64,000 nucleotides of DNA from Flaveria trinervia (Eukaryota > Streptophyta > Magnoliopsida > Asterales > Asteraceae), in assembly GCA_025506515.1 (NCBI GenBank), contig CM046451.1, forward strand, positions 41,683,701 through 41,747,700. The letters are read 5' to 3'. The translations under genes were made by a program, and so were the position numbers. Under the pieces are notes generated by a model. The model had not been told where the DNA came from, did not search any database, and saw only the letters and a list, made by a program, of their open reading frames with translations. Of the stretch, positions 1 through 10,183 are shown piece after piece. Within the stretch, counting starts at the first letter, position 1, and each line of letters opens with the position of its first letter.

Positions 1-135
1 ATTAAAATAGGCAAAAGTAACTAAACTAACTAAAGCAAAATACCTAAAAATAAAAATGAAGTTTAAACAAAAATATATTAACAAGTTATATACAAGATAG
101 TCAAAGTTTTAGTTTGTCTTTCAAACTGCCGTGTG

Positions 136-153
136 TCCCCCGCAACGGCGCCA
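136..153 (-). other. Primer-binding site of Gyp1 (tRNA-Asp type)
   Basis: The plus strand reads TCCCCCGCAACGGCGCCA, which matches the 3' end of plant tRNA-Asp plus CCA with one mismatch. On the minus strand it therefore lies just downstream of an LTR ending at 160, separated by a few bases. It is a priming site, not a tRNA gene, because the rest of the tRNA cloverleaf is absent. Confidence 0.85.
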
Positions 154-2099
154 AAAACTTGATGGGTGCGGATATTAATATATATTGATAAAGATTTATC
201 GCACAGATATAGTTTTAATTGGTTATTACTAATACTAAACCACACACACAAAAGGCAGTGTACATGTCGTGTGGTAATATAGTGTTGGTAAGAACCGAGT
301 ATCAATCCGTGGACACACCTAGCCTACTCAACAAAATTGATGTTTGACTATCAGATTTGGTTTTTGTTAAAGAAAATGATAATTTACATTGGAAAGATTT
401 TTAGGATTTAAAAATAAACAATAATAGAAAGAAAGTAAACTAAGATATGAAGCGTTTGGATTTAAAACCAGGGAATAAAAGTTATCATCCTAATTAGATT
501 CCACTTATGTAACCGTGATGAATGGTGGTGTGATTTAAAGATATGGATTAATGTAATTATGTTAATGTTATAAAGATGAGCTGGCGCGATTTCTCGTCTA
601 TCTGCTGCCGTGGTGACTTGATCCTGTCAGGCTAAGTTTTATTGATCAGATCAAAGCCCTAGTAATGTAGGTAAATCTTTTGTGACCTATTTGGCGTATG
701 ATTTCTGAAAACATAACTTAATGTTGAAAATAGATTTGATCAGGTTTCTTCCTAACATACCATTAATTTTAAAAAAGCGTAACAATTACTGAAGTTTCCA
801 AACTAATAAAAGGGAACCTGCAAATGATCAGAAAGTTAAGGTGATATGATTTCTAAAAACCATTTCTAGTTCATTAGCCATGGATTTATTATGACGACCG
901 GTTTCGCGAATGAAAATTAATCATACGGTTTTTCAACTTTGTATGATAATCACAATCACAAACCATAAATTTATAACTTCCCGTTCAAATGTAGATGCTA
1001 CCCATCAATAGTTTTCCCAAGACCACCATAACATTAACATAATATTTATCACACCATTAGTTCATCACAAATTACATAAGTTTCATCCGATTAGGATGAT
1101 AAAAAAGAGTTTAGCTCATAATGAGCTTGAACATAACAACATATAACAAAGAAGATAAATATGTAATCATCGGTGAAATGGAACAATCAAACCGATAATC
1201 CACAATGGACACCTCCCGAGTCTCCAAATGACCTTGAAGTCTTGATTCCCGAGAGAGTTCTGCAGAGTAACTCTCCCACCAAAGCTTGCCAAAAATGGTG
1301 AACTTAGGCTTCTATTTATAGGTTTTTCGGAGTGCTTAAGCACGGCCCCATGCCTAAAAAACACGGCCCTGTGCTAGTACAATGCTTACGAAAGTTGATC
1401 GGCTCGTACATGCAGGTTGTGCCAGGCACGGCCCATGTAACACCCCAATTTCTATTTAAACGAAAGGAAAAGAAAATTAAATAGAAAGAATAGATAATGA
1501 GCACAACTGGAGGGGAGAAAAGTATACAAAGTACAAAACCTTATTATTTTAAGGTTTAAAGGGGCATGGTCGCCCATATCAAAAGCAGAAAGCTGCTTTT
1601 GCTCTCGGAGGAAGAAAGAAGAGAGAGAAAGCCTCGTTTGTAGAGAGAGAAAAAGGAAGAAGCAGCTGCAAAGGTAAGTCTTCTCTTCTATGAGCTCGGT
1701 TTCAGCTGGGTTTTGAATTCTTGACCGAAGTTTTTGGTGTTTAGTGTTTGTTTTCGGGATTCAAGAGCTGAATCGAAGGTGGGTCTCGAACGGGAAGAGT
1801 GTTGCTCAAAGGCTGCTCAAGGTGAGTTTCTACAAGCCCTCTTTTACTGATTTTCAACTTGTTTGGGGCTATTATGCATACTAAGTAAACATTTTGAAAG
1901 TAACCGTGGGTCTACAGCCTTATGTTCGAAATGATGTATGTATGTATGTGTGTTTTAGTGTTGATTATGGGTTAATATTGATGTTTAGCATGCTTAGATG
2001 CCCTTAGTATGTTAGATTTGTGCTTGGGTATCATTAGAATGATAATCGGGTGATGTTGGTAGCATAGAAAATATTTCAGAAGGTTTTGATGAACATGAA

Positions 2100-2400
2100 T
2101 AGTGGTCCATGCGCCCAGAGGTGGCTCATGCGCCTAAACAGTTGTCCATGCATCCAGCATGAGTGGCCAGACGCCTAAGTGTTGGCCATGCGCCCAAGTG
2201 TTGGTCATGCGCCTAAACAGTGGCCCATGCGCCTAAGTGTTGGCCATGCACCCAAGTGTTGGCCATGCGCCTAAATAGTGCCTGTGCACCCAAGTGTTGA
2301 AACGGCTAAGTGTTGATGCGCCTGAATAGGTGTCATGCGCTGCATAGTGGCAAAGCGCCTGAACAGGGCAGAAGCGCCCAAATCGTGCCCATGCACCCAG
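2100..2400. repeat. Minisatellite with about 20-bp units in Sol1
   Basis: Degenerate tandem units of about 18-22 bp, all variants of GTTGGCCATGCGCCTAAGT. About 14 units can be followed, with changes such as gcgcccaag, gcacccaag and gcgcctaaa. The array ends just before the left copy of the large tandem duplication. It is non-coding. Confidence 0.8.
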
Positions 2401-2877
2401 ACTGTTTTAAACTTAGAATTTTTATGCTCATGCGCCTGGAAGGTCCCACGCGCCCAATTTGGACTTAAGGTTTTCTAAGTGGTTTTAAGGGGTATTATGG
2501 GGAGATAGGCCTGGTCATGATGTGATGGCTTATGTTTGATGTGCGTTATGTATGTATGATGTGCCTGTATGGTGATGGTGTATGTTTATGTTTATGTATA
2601 TGTTCCTTATTATATATGTATATCTTCCCTTGGCTTTGCGTTGAACGTTAATGAATGTAATGAAAGTATTATGTAACGTAAAGTGGAGGATAATGAAAAG
2701 AGGAACGTAATGAATGAATGAATGTATGTATTAATCAATGAACGTGAACGTGAGAGGCTTGCAAGTGAAGTATAGTGAAGTGCACGGCTCTAAATGCCTT
2801 AAGCTCAACCGCATGAGGTTCGGCTAATCCTAAAGTATGCACGCAAGGGTTCCAGTCTTTATGACTGACCTTCAATG

Positions 2878-2970
2878 GTGTTACCCATTTCGATGGGGGT
2901 GTTGTTACCCATTTCGATGGGGGTGTTGTTACCCATTTCGATAGGGGTGTTGTTACCCATAATGTTGGGG
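2878..2970. repeat. 24-bp tandem repeat, left copy (about 3.5 units)
   Basis: The unit is close to GTTACCCATTTCGATGGGGG plus TGTT, and each unit has inverted-repeat character (ccca.ttcga.tggg). The last unit diverges to ccataatgttggggg. Confidence 0.85.
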
Positions 2971-3821
2971 GTGAAATATATGATGGTTACCCGAGTTACG
3001 TATAACTTCGGGGGTGTGGCATAAAGCCAAGAATATGTATGAGGTGAGCGACTTTGTGTTGCAACAGACTCAGATAGAGTTCAATCCCTGTGATTGACTC
3101 ATATGGGATCTTTGTCGCGTATCCCGATGTTGTCTCAGTCTTCGGACATGAGTCGGGGGTTTGTGAGCAGGCCCCGGCACAGCATATGCTTTCGAGCATG
3201 AGTTGGGGATATTGCATGAGACAAGATTCGAGTAATAAAGTGTAATGAACAAAAGATAATGTATGAAAGAACGAACGTATGAAATGAACGTTAATGAATT
3301 GTCGTAATAAAGTACTAAACAGGATCCTTGTCATTCGACGACTATTTTACACTTAGAATTTTTATGCTCATGCGCCTGGAAGGTCCCATGCGCCCAATTT
3401 GGACTTAAGGTTTTCTAAGTGGTTTTAAGGGGTATTATGGGGAGATAGGCCTGGTTATGATGTGATGGCTTATGTTTGATGTGCGTTATGTATGTATGAT
3501 GTGCCTGTATGGTGATGGTCTATTTTTATGTTTATGTATATCTATATGTTCCTTATTATGTATGTATATCTTCCCTTGGCTTTGCGTTGAACGTTAATGA
3601 ATGTAATGAAAGTATTATGTAACATAAAGTGGAAGATAATGAAAAGAGGAACGTAATGAATGAATGAATGCATGTATTAATCAATGAACGTGAACGTGAG
3701 AGGCTTGCAAGCGAAGTATAGTGAAGTGCACGGCTCTAAATGCCTTAAGCTCAACCGCGTGAGGTTCAGCTAATCCTGAAGTATGCACGCAAGGGTTCAA
3801 GTCTTGTGACTGGCCTTCAGT

Positions 3822-3940
3822 GGTGTTACCCATTTCGATGGGGGTGTTGTTACCTATTTCTATGGGGGTGTTGTTATCCATTTCGATAGGGGTGTTGTTA
3901 CCCATTTCGATGGGGGTGTTGTTAACCATAATGTTGGGGT
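3822..3940. repeat. 24-bp tandem repeat, right copy (about 4.5 units)
   Basis: Same unit as at 2878-2970, with one additional unit and more point changes (cctatttctatg, tccatttcgata). The different unit number shows that the array changed after the 940-bp duplication. Confidence 0.85.
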
Positions 3941-5227
3941 GAAATATATGATGTTACCCGAGTTACGTATAACTTCGGGGGTGTGGCATAAAGCCAAGCA
4001 TATGTATGAGGTGAGCAACTTTGTGTTGCAACAGACTCAGATAGAGTTCAATCCCTGTGATTGACTCATATGGGATCTTTGTCGCGTATCCCGGTGATGT
4101 GTCAGTCTTCGGACATGAATCGGGGGTTTGTGAGCAGGCCCCGGCACAGCATCAGGTTTCGAGCATGAGTCGGGGATATTGCATGAGACAAGATTCGAGT
4201 AATAAAGAGTAATGAACGAAAGATAATGTATGAAAGAAAGAACGTATGAAATGAACGTTAATGAATTATCATAATAATGTACTAAACAGGATCCTTGTCG
4301 TTCGACCTCAGTAATCGTGGCTGAGTGTCACGAAGAGGGTAAAGTCTGACCGGATCTAGAAAGAGAAGTGAACAATAATGTAATACGTTGAATGAACGAA
4401 GTTAACGAACGTAATGACGAAGATAATAATGATATTATCTGTATGTATGTATGATGTATGATCACGAACGATTGTAAAGTATAGTATGCTTTTGAAATAA
4501 AGTAAAGGATGATTTTAATGAAAGTAAAGTATTTTATTATAAAAACTAGAACTCACTCACCGCGTTGACTTTTGTATGCATGATAGTTGGCAGGTATATG
4601 TTGATGTTGCGGAGTTGCAGGCATGGATGCATAAGCTACTGGGAGCATTTTGAGGCTGGCATCCGTATTTTGACATGTCTTTGTATTTTGAGATGAAAAC
4701 AAATGTTGTAAATGAATGAAATGACATGTTTTTAGTTATTATTGAAAGTTTTAAATTCCGTTGCAAAATAAATGTACGTTTTAAAATGTTTTATGTGCAA
4801 TGAATGACCAACTGTGAGGTGCTCGGGAATGGGGCCTTACAGCCCCATGCTAAATGGGGCACAGCCCCATGTTGGAGGTTGGGCACGGCCCCGTGCCTTA
4901 TGGGGCACGACCCATGTCTACTTTAGGGAACAGTACTTTTGTCCTTGTCAGATGTCCAAACACGGGGGTGTGTTAATTTAACATGGGGGTGTGTTTCTGG
5001 CAAAGCATAGGGGCGTGCTTAAAGAGGCACGACCCCATGCTTGGACTCCAAAGCTCGGATTACTTCAATTTCTTGCTAAATATGTTTCTTTTGTTCATCT
5101 TGCCCTTTTAAACACCTGAAAACACATTTTAAGACTTTTAAGTACATTTTCATCATTTTAAGGAAGATATTAAGGAATAATTTATGTGCTTTTGATAGGA
5201 TTTTTATGTATAATTTGGAGCACATCA

Positions 5228-6772
5228 TGTGTCAAAAATCTGTGTATGGATTTAAGTGGACAACTATACTGACAATCATCATGGCTGCAATTCTTGAAAG
5301 TCCAAATCATTATGTGTATCTTACAGCACTAGTATGATTTCCTAAACTTGCTAATGAATCTCGATGAAAAACCAGAATCTAGCATCAAAAGGCTTTGGTA
5401 AAATGTCCCATATAATTTGATAAACCTGTATGATTCCATAATGAATCGTTCCAGTTATGATCAAAGTAACTTGACGTTATACTGTCCAGGAAGAAAAATC
5501 TAGTAGATAATTATCTTAGGATTTCAACCTCACACAAAAATACAAAATTATGTTTTAGCTTTGTTTTATTTCTAGTTGTTTAATTTCGTTAATTTCAGTT
5601 AATTTGGTAGGTAAATGTCGAACTACACATCGGAAGTCAATCTAGGATTCACTCACTAAAAAAGTCACGTCTGAGGTGACAATTGTTTTGTTGTTAAAAG
5701 GATCATGTCTGAGGTGATCAACAGTTTTCTGAAATAAAATGGTCATGTCTAAGATGATCAATAGTCAAAATGTCTTATCAATAAGTAAAAGTGCTAAGTA
5801 TATGAATGGTCATAAGGTCAAAATCATAAGTATGAGCCATTGGCACGACTGGACCATGAGTATGGACCAGTCGTACGATTGTACCATACGTATGAGCCCA
5901 ATCGCACGACTAACCCACACGTATGGACTAGACGTGCGATTGGACCATAAGCATGGGTCAATCCATACGATTGGATCATCAGAATGAACCAATCGCATGA
6001 ATGGAGGTGACCGACTGTGCCAGTCGTATGACTAGGCCTCAGTCGCACGACTCAAGAGTACGAATAGGTTCAGTCACACGACTGGAGAAACCCTAGAATA
6101 AATAGAGGGGGATTCGATCGCAGTCACTCATCACCCCCAAATCACCCCCAAATCGCACGATTGTACCGTTATGCTGCCAAAATCTTGTTTGACTGTTATA
6201 GACTGATTGTTGTTGCTTCTAACGATCTCACTTGATTATACAGGTAATGTGCGGCATTATTCACTCAAAGACTCATCAAATCGTGCCCTAAATCGACGAA
6301 TTTGAGCCCTAATAAGAACCAAAACTTAGTACACAAAATAAACCTTTAATACTAAGTAAATTGCTAACTTAAAATGTGTTAGATGTTAATTGGAAGGATT
6401 GAGAGTGTATTGAGCCAAACCATAACGTCTAACATCAAGTTTTGCTCAAAATTTGAAATTGAATGAAAACACAAACAGTCATGTGATTGGACTTACTGAT
6501 GAACTTCAATCGCACGACTGAGCTGGGCGAATGGCACAATCGCACGACTGTACCATGCGTTTGAGTTCAGTCGCACGACTGTGTCAACCTCATGGGACAG
6601 CATACGACTAGCCCAGTCGCTTGTTCAATCGCACGATTGAGATCAATCGCATGACTCAGACTTAGTCGCATTGTCCATTCGCACAACAAAAGAGAAGGAT
6701 TCAAATCCAATAAATTCAAATGTCATTCAGTTACACACATATTAATGTTTATCTATCTTGTGTTACAGCAGT
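5228..6772 (+). other. Pol-accessory spacer of Cop2, non-coding
   Basis: There is no ORF of substance here; short ORFs at 5739-6048 read through repeats. Bases 5228-5580 are colinear with Cop6 44960-44640 (inverse orientation). Bases 5660-5765 hold three copies of a gtcatgtctgaggtgatca-like phrase that also occurs at 44390-44520. Bases 5828-6180 and 6480-6690 hold the CGCACGA motif cluster. The stretch 6180-6480 shows nothing I can name. Confidence 0.75.
5828..6690. repeat. Cluster of near-palindromic CAGTCGCACGACTG-type motifs (Cop2 spacer)
   Basis: More than twenty copies of variants of AATCGCACGATTG, CAGTCGCACGACTG and ACCATACGTATGAG lie in two blocks (5828-6180 and 6480-6690), spaced about 15-30 bp apart in both orientations. 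The same motif family occurs in the Cop2 LTR (10430-10635) and in the LTRs, leader and spacer of Cop6, but not in the other elements. Confidence 0.85.
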
Positions 6773-8508
6773 ATGGTGATTCGGTTGACGATGAGCACAA
6801 AGCACAACATATGTGCTCATCTAGACTTGACATCCCGAAACGCGTATGAGTTCGCGAGCATTATATCAATCCTATGGAGATTGAGGATCTTCAGAGCTAT
6901 CTCCACTCCATGCACCCCATACAAGTTGATACAGCAGGCTTTTTGGGAAAGCGCTGTTGTAGATAGGTCCTCGGAGCCTCACTGGATTCGGAGTTCCATA
7001 TTTGGTCATGAAATTGACATCAGTGAGAAGGACCTACGAATAGTCTTAGAGTTAGGAGATGATGGCGATTGCCTGACCAGACTGCACCTGTTGACGGTTC
7101 GTGGATGTTTTCTTTGGGCTAAGTACTCGAGGGACATCAACGCAGGGGTGCTCAACAAGAGCAACCTATGCCCCCAGTTCAAATACTTAGCCCATGTGCT
7201 GCTGAGGTGTATAGCCTTGAGGAAGGGCAGATTTGATGAGTTATCAGACCAGATCCAGAATGCCTATGTAGCTCTGGTGCTGAACCACCTATTCAACTTT
7301 TCGAGGATGATCTTCACCTACTTGGTGGAGAACATAGAGTCCAAAGGCAAGGAAGACTTCTGTATTACCCTCGTTTTATTCAGATGATCATCAACCAGAA
7401 GCTTCCTTCGCTGCCTAAGGAGAGGATGCAGTGACACTAGAGGTGATGGATGATACCACCCTAGGAAGGATGAGGGTTTACCGGGGGAAGCAGGTGAAGC
7501 CCCCAGTAAGGAGACTGTTTGGGCATTTGGCCCGAGAGGACTACATGGTGCCAGGGAAGAGGAAGTGGCGTCACGATGATAGTGACTCTGACTCTGAGCC
7601 AATTGTGCTCCCATCCGATGACTCTAATGATGATGACAATGGTGATGGTGGAGATACTGGCCCCACCCAATCTAGGGCCAATACCATAGATGTTACACCT
7701 CCACCATCCACCCACAGAGGAGTTGATATAGCAAGATTCCATCAGGACTTCTGTCCAGATGAGGAGGAGGAGGATGACGAGGAGCCGTTAGTTCGGACGG
7801 TGGGCAGCAGGTGGTTGCCACCGAGAGAGGGATTAGGGCCGTAGGTGGATGCCAGGGTGAGTCTAGGGAGGTTGCTACTGATCCATCTTACACCCCAGAC
7901 CTACCCAAAAGCCAAGGAGGAGCCACTGTGTCCAAGGGCTCGAGGAGAAAGAGTATGGCCCAACCCTATGGCAAGAAGGGGAAGAGGCCAAGGTTCATTT
8001 TGACTACATCTACTCCCACTGCCACTGCCACCACTACGGCTACCACCACCACATCCACATCTACCACAGCTACCACCACCACCACTACCACACCACCTAT
8101 CACTACCTCATTTCCATCCACCACCACTACAACCTACCCTTCACCACCCACTCACATACCACCACCCATATTCACCACAGCCACCACTACCACCACCAGC
8201 CACCAAGCCGGACCATCATCCCACCCGACATTCACCACAGGACCATCTCTACCCCCCATTGGGGTAAAGGAATAGCTATCAGCACTTAACCGTATGGTGC
8301 TGAAGCTGTTGGCTGCTGATGAAGAGAAGGTTGCCCAACTACGTCAGCTTGTGGATCTAAACGCTACCCAAGCACAGCAGATCTCACAGCAAGCTCAACA
8401 AATTGCTCAACTCCAGCAAAGAGAATAAAGGAGTTGGAGGCCTCCAACAAGACCATCATGCTCAAGTTAAAAGGATCCAAATATGAGCCCCTCAAGATCA
8501 AAGAGGGA

Positions 8509-8543
<35 letters not shown>

Positions 8544-8791
8544 CGATGATGATGATGATGATGATAATGATGATGATGATGATGATGATGATGAAGATGA
8601 CGATAGTGATGTTGATGAGGCCGGTGAAGAAGAAGGGACAAGGGGAAGGTAGAATGATGATGATGATGATGAAGGAGATGCAGCTGCATCTGCCTCAGCT
8701 CAGGGTCAAGAGAGACTCACCAAGAGAAATCAAGACCAAGGAGCCTCATCTTCTGCCCCATCTGCTGAGAAGCCAGCAATACAAGACAAAA
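6773..8791 (+). pseudogene. Cop2 accessory ORF, exon 1 (N-terminal domain, Thr-rich, acidic tail)
   Basis: This is the first part of the ORF downstream of pol. The ATG at 6773 aligns with the Cop6 start at 43290. Order: a globular domain of about 230 residues with STPCTPY, QAFWE and LNKSNLCPQ; a region with TLGRMRVYRGKQVKP; an acidic stretch; a Thr-rich segment from ACC repeats (8028-8200); a helical part; and a poly-Asp tract from a GAT repeat (8508-8595). The frame is broken: shifts near 7380-7430 and 7810, TAG at 8273 where Cop6 has CAG, and a further break near 8428. Its function is unknown. The position matches the env-like ORF of SIRE-type copia elements, but I see no signal peptide or membrane span. 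Confidence 0.7.
8508..8595 (+). repeat. GAT trinucleotide microsatellite encoding poly-Asp
   Basis: An interrupted (GAT)n run of nearly 30 codons inside the accessory ORF. Cop6 has only a mixed Asp/Glu-rich stretch at the same place (about 41350-41430), so the run expanded in Cop2. Antisense ORFs reading poly-His here are shadows. Confidence 0.9.
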
Positions 8792-8941
8792 GTAATGCTT
8801 AGAAGTGTATGTATTTGTGAAAGGTTTGTACTTGAATCTTGTATTAATATTACGTAATTAGTGTTTATATATCTTTATCAAATGTTTTGATTGTCTTGAT
8901 TATTACTAACAATTGATGTGTTACATGTTTAAATCAAGCAG
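8792..8941 (+). other. Putative spliceosomal intron in the Cop2 accessory ORF
   Basis: The donor is AAAA|GTAATG at 8792. A perfect TACTAAC branch-point sequence lies at 8904-8910 and the acceptor AAGCAG| ends at 8941. Removing the 150 bases joins the frame ending QDK to the frame reading QSSQQDEYDV, skipping a TAG at 8798. Cop6 has the same arrangement (41064-41210, with GTAAAG, TACTAAT and an equal frame join), which supports a real intron. Splicing has not been shown. Confidence 0.7.
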
Positions 8942-10158
8942 ATCAATCATCTCAGCAAGATGAGTACGATGTTACTCCCCTTTAGCAAATCAAGTCTTCA
9001 CTTACAATGATTCTTGATTTGCAAGGGATAGTCAGAAGGTCTGTAAGCTATACTCCTGAAGAAGGAGAAATCATTCATGACCTTACTGATGAACAACTTG
9101 CTAAGATGTTCTGGCTCAACCCGGACAAGATTGTCAAGGACGCTCCTACTTTTGAAGTAACAAGTGACGATGAGCTCAATAACATAGATGAAATCAAGAT
9201 CGAGGATGTCACGGCTGACCATTATCCAGAATATGCTGACAGAATGGGAAATGTAGTCCCTAATTTGGGTGATACTCTCATCAGTGATACATTTGACAAG
9301 CTGGATCAGATGGAGAAAGAGTCCGAGAATAATGAGGGTCAAGCCCAAGCCTTAGACGCTGATGTTTTCGCCGATGTTGACATCAAAAAGGCTGAATGGG
9401 TGGCCTGTTTTGCTGAGAACTGAGCCATGTGCACTGCACAAAAGCCAAATGTCTACACCAAGCTGTACAAAGTCAAGAAACACTTAAAGGTGTCAGGCAA
9501 TATCATCGCATGGGCTTATTTTGAGGATCTGAATATGTATGCCGTGAGGAGAGAAAAGGGCATAAAGTACTTTAGATTCCCACACGATCTAAAGACTCTC
9601 CCTGGTTTTGAGCTCAACCAGCTGGCACGCCTAAAGCTGCTATATGCGAATCCGAAGAAAATTTCAGGCTGGTTTCAGGCTGCGTTGAGGAAAGAGTACC
9701 ACACGAGGTGGGTTAACTTCAGACCTCAACAACTGAAGTGGTATATCAGACAGTCTGAAGTTGACCCCATTACTGGAAAGCCTAAGGTAGTGCTAAAGTG
9801 GAGTCCTCCACACACAATGTCAAGAATTCCTCTAAGGGAAATGCCCCAGGATTTCACTCCACACTTCAAGTGGTGGTACTACGATTGGAGAACAGGTGAA
9901 GCAGTCATAGTCTTACAAAAGGAGAGCCAAATGGCTACTATCCAGGTATTTGACCCTATGTGGTTAACTAACTTGTCTACTGATGATGTTTATACTTTAT
10001 ACAAGTGGCCACTATTCTATGATTCGCAAGACATTATACAAGCCCTCCAGTTTCAGAATGTGATAAGGCTCTGTTTAGCATTTGAGATACATGTTGGAGC
10101 TACAAGAGAGGAAAAGTACAAGAAGTTTGAAGAGCTGATGAAGAATGTTAGACAATGA
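8942..10158 (+). pseudogene. Cop2 accessory ORF, exon 2 (C-terminal domain)
   Basis: About 405 codons in one frame, broken only by TAG at 8983 (Cop6 has CAG) and TGA at 9421. Landmarks are an acidic N-terminal part (EEGEIIHDLTDEQLAKMF), a basic region from about 9436 with IIAWAYFEDLNMYAV and FRFPHD, and a compact C-terminal part with MPQDFTPHFKWWYYDWRTGE and FDPMWLTNLS. The stop at 10156-10158 lies 12 bases before the polypurine tract. The C-terminal part aligns with Cop6 39880-40870 and, more distantly, with Cop5 37281-37919. No enzymatic motif is recognised. Confidence 0.75.
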
Positions 10159-10170
10159 TGTAAACTAGGT

Positions 10171-10183
10171 CCAAGGGGGAGTT
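10171..10183 (+). other. Polypurine tract of Cop2
   Basis: CCAAGGGGGAGTT lies directly before the LTR start TGTAGATAC. It is identical to the Cop6 tract at 39835-39847 in reverse complement. It is the priming site for plus-strand DNA synthesis. Confidence 0.9.

Larger units (their letters stand above)
2405..4307. repeat. Direct tandem duplication of about 940 bp inside Sol1
   Basis: Copy 1 runs from about 2405 to 3340 and copy 2 from about 3345 to 4307. Both begin with cttagaatttttatgctcat (2412 and 3352) and end at aggatccttgtc.ttcgac. They are nearly identical along their length, with scattered transitions and a different count of an internal 24-bp repeat. The duplication accounts for more than a quarter of the LTR and probably arose by unequal exchange. 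Confidence 0.85.
1436..4841. mobile_element. Sol1: 3.4-kb solo LTR inserted in the Gyp1 LTR
   Basis: The unit begins TGTAACACCCC and ends GGGGCCTTACA, an imperfect terminal inverted repeat of the kind seen on long LTRs of some chromovirus (Tekay/Del-like) elements. It is flanked by GCCCA (1431-1435) and GCCCC (4842-4846), a 5-bp target duplication with one mismatch. No gag or pol sequence lies inside, so it is a solo LTR left by LTR-LTR recombination; a non-autonomous element is the alternative. It contains a minisatellite, a 940-bp tandem duplication and 24-bp repeats, described separately. Short ORFs in it are not credible genes. Orientation cannot be decided. Confidence 0.7.
1..5227 (-). 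mobile_element. Gyp1: Ty3/gypsy-type element, 5' end only (LTR, PBS, start of leader)
   Basis: Minus-strand LTR retrotransposon whose body runs off the left edge. What is seen is the 5' LTR (160-5227, interrupted by Sol1), a tRNA-Asp-type primer-binding site (136-153) and about 135 bases of leader. A tRNA-Asp primer is typical of the Athila/Tat branch of plant Ty3/gypsy elements, so that assignment is likely, but no coding sequence is present to confirm it. The right LTR end abuts Cop2: Cop2 sequence homologous to Cop6 (around 44935-44945) resumes at 5228 with TGTGTCAAAA, so Gyp1 inserted into the pol-accessory spacer of Cop2. The left target duplicate lies outside the window. The short ORF at 78-305 is not a gene. 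Confidence 0.75.
160..5227 (-). repeat. 5' LTR of Gyp1, split by Sol1
   Basis: LTR termini are TGATG at 160 and CATCA ending at 5227, a short terminal inverted repeat. Without the nested Sol1 and one target duplicate the LTR is about 1.66 kb (160-1435 plus 4847-5227). Both parts carry the same GC-rich phrase (cacggcccc/ggggcac) repeated several times, at 1335-1435 and 4842-5035. This shows they were once contiguous and helps place the insertion. The rest is AT-rich and non-coding; the small ORFs here have no recognisable product. Confidence 0.7.

Noticed and set aside
136..153. tRNA-Asp gene end
   Set aside because: Only the 3' 18 bases match, and they include the CCA that plant tRNA genes do not encode. 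It is a primer-binding site.
78..305. 75-residue ORF at the left edge
   Set aside because: It spans the Gyp1 primer-binding site and LTR end, which explains the sequence without a gene.
2100..4000. CRISPR-like array
   Set aside because: Units are directly adjacent or degenerate with no unique spacers of constant size, and the DNA is from a plant. It is a minisatellite and tandem repeat.
8498..8689. Minus-strand poly-His protein
   Set aside because: It is the antisense reading of the GAT microsatellite, with no independent support.
8483..8857. Plus-strand poly-Met protein
   Set aside because: Out-of-frame reading of the same GAT repeat.
6773..10158. A host gene captured by Cop2
   Set aside because: The same ORF occurs at the same place in four other elements, so it belongs to the element plan.
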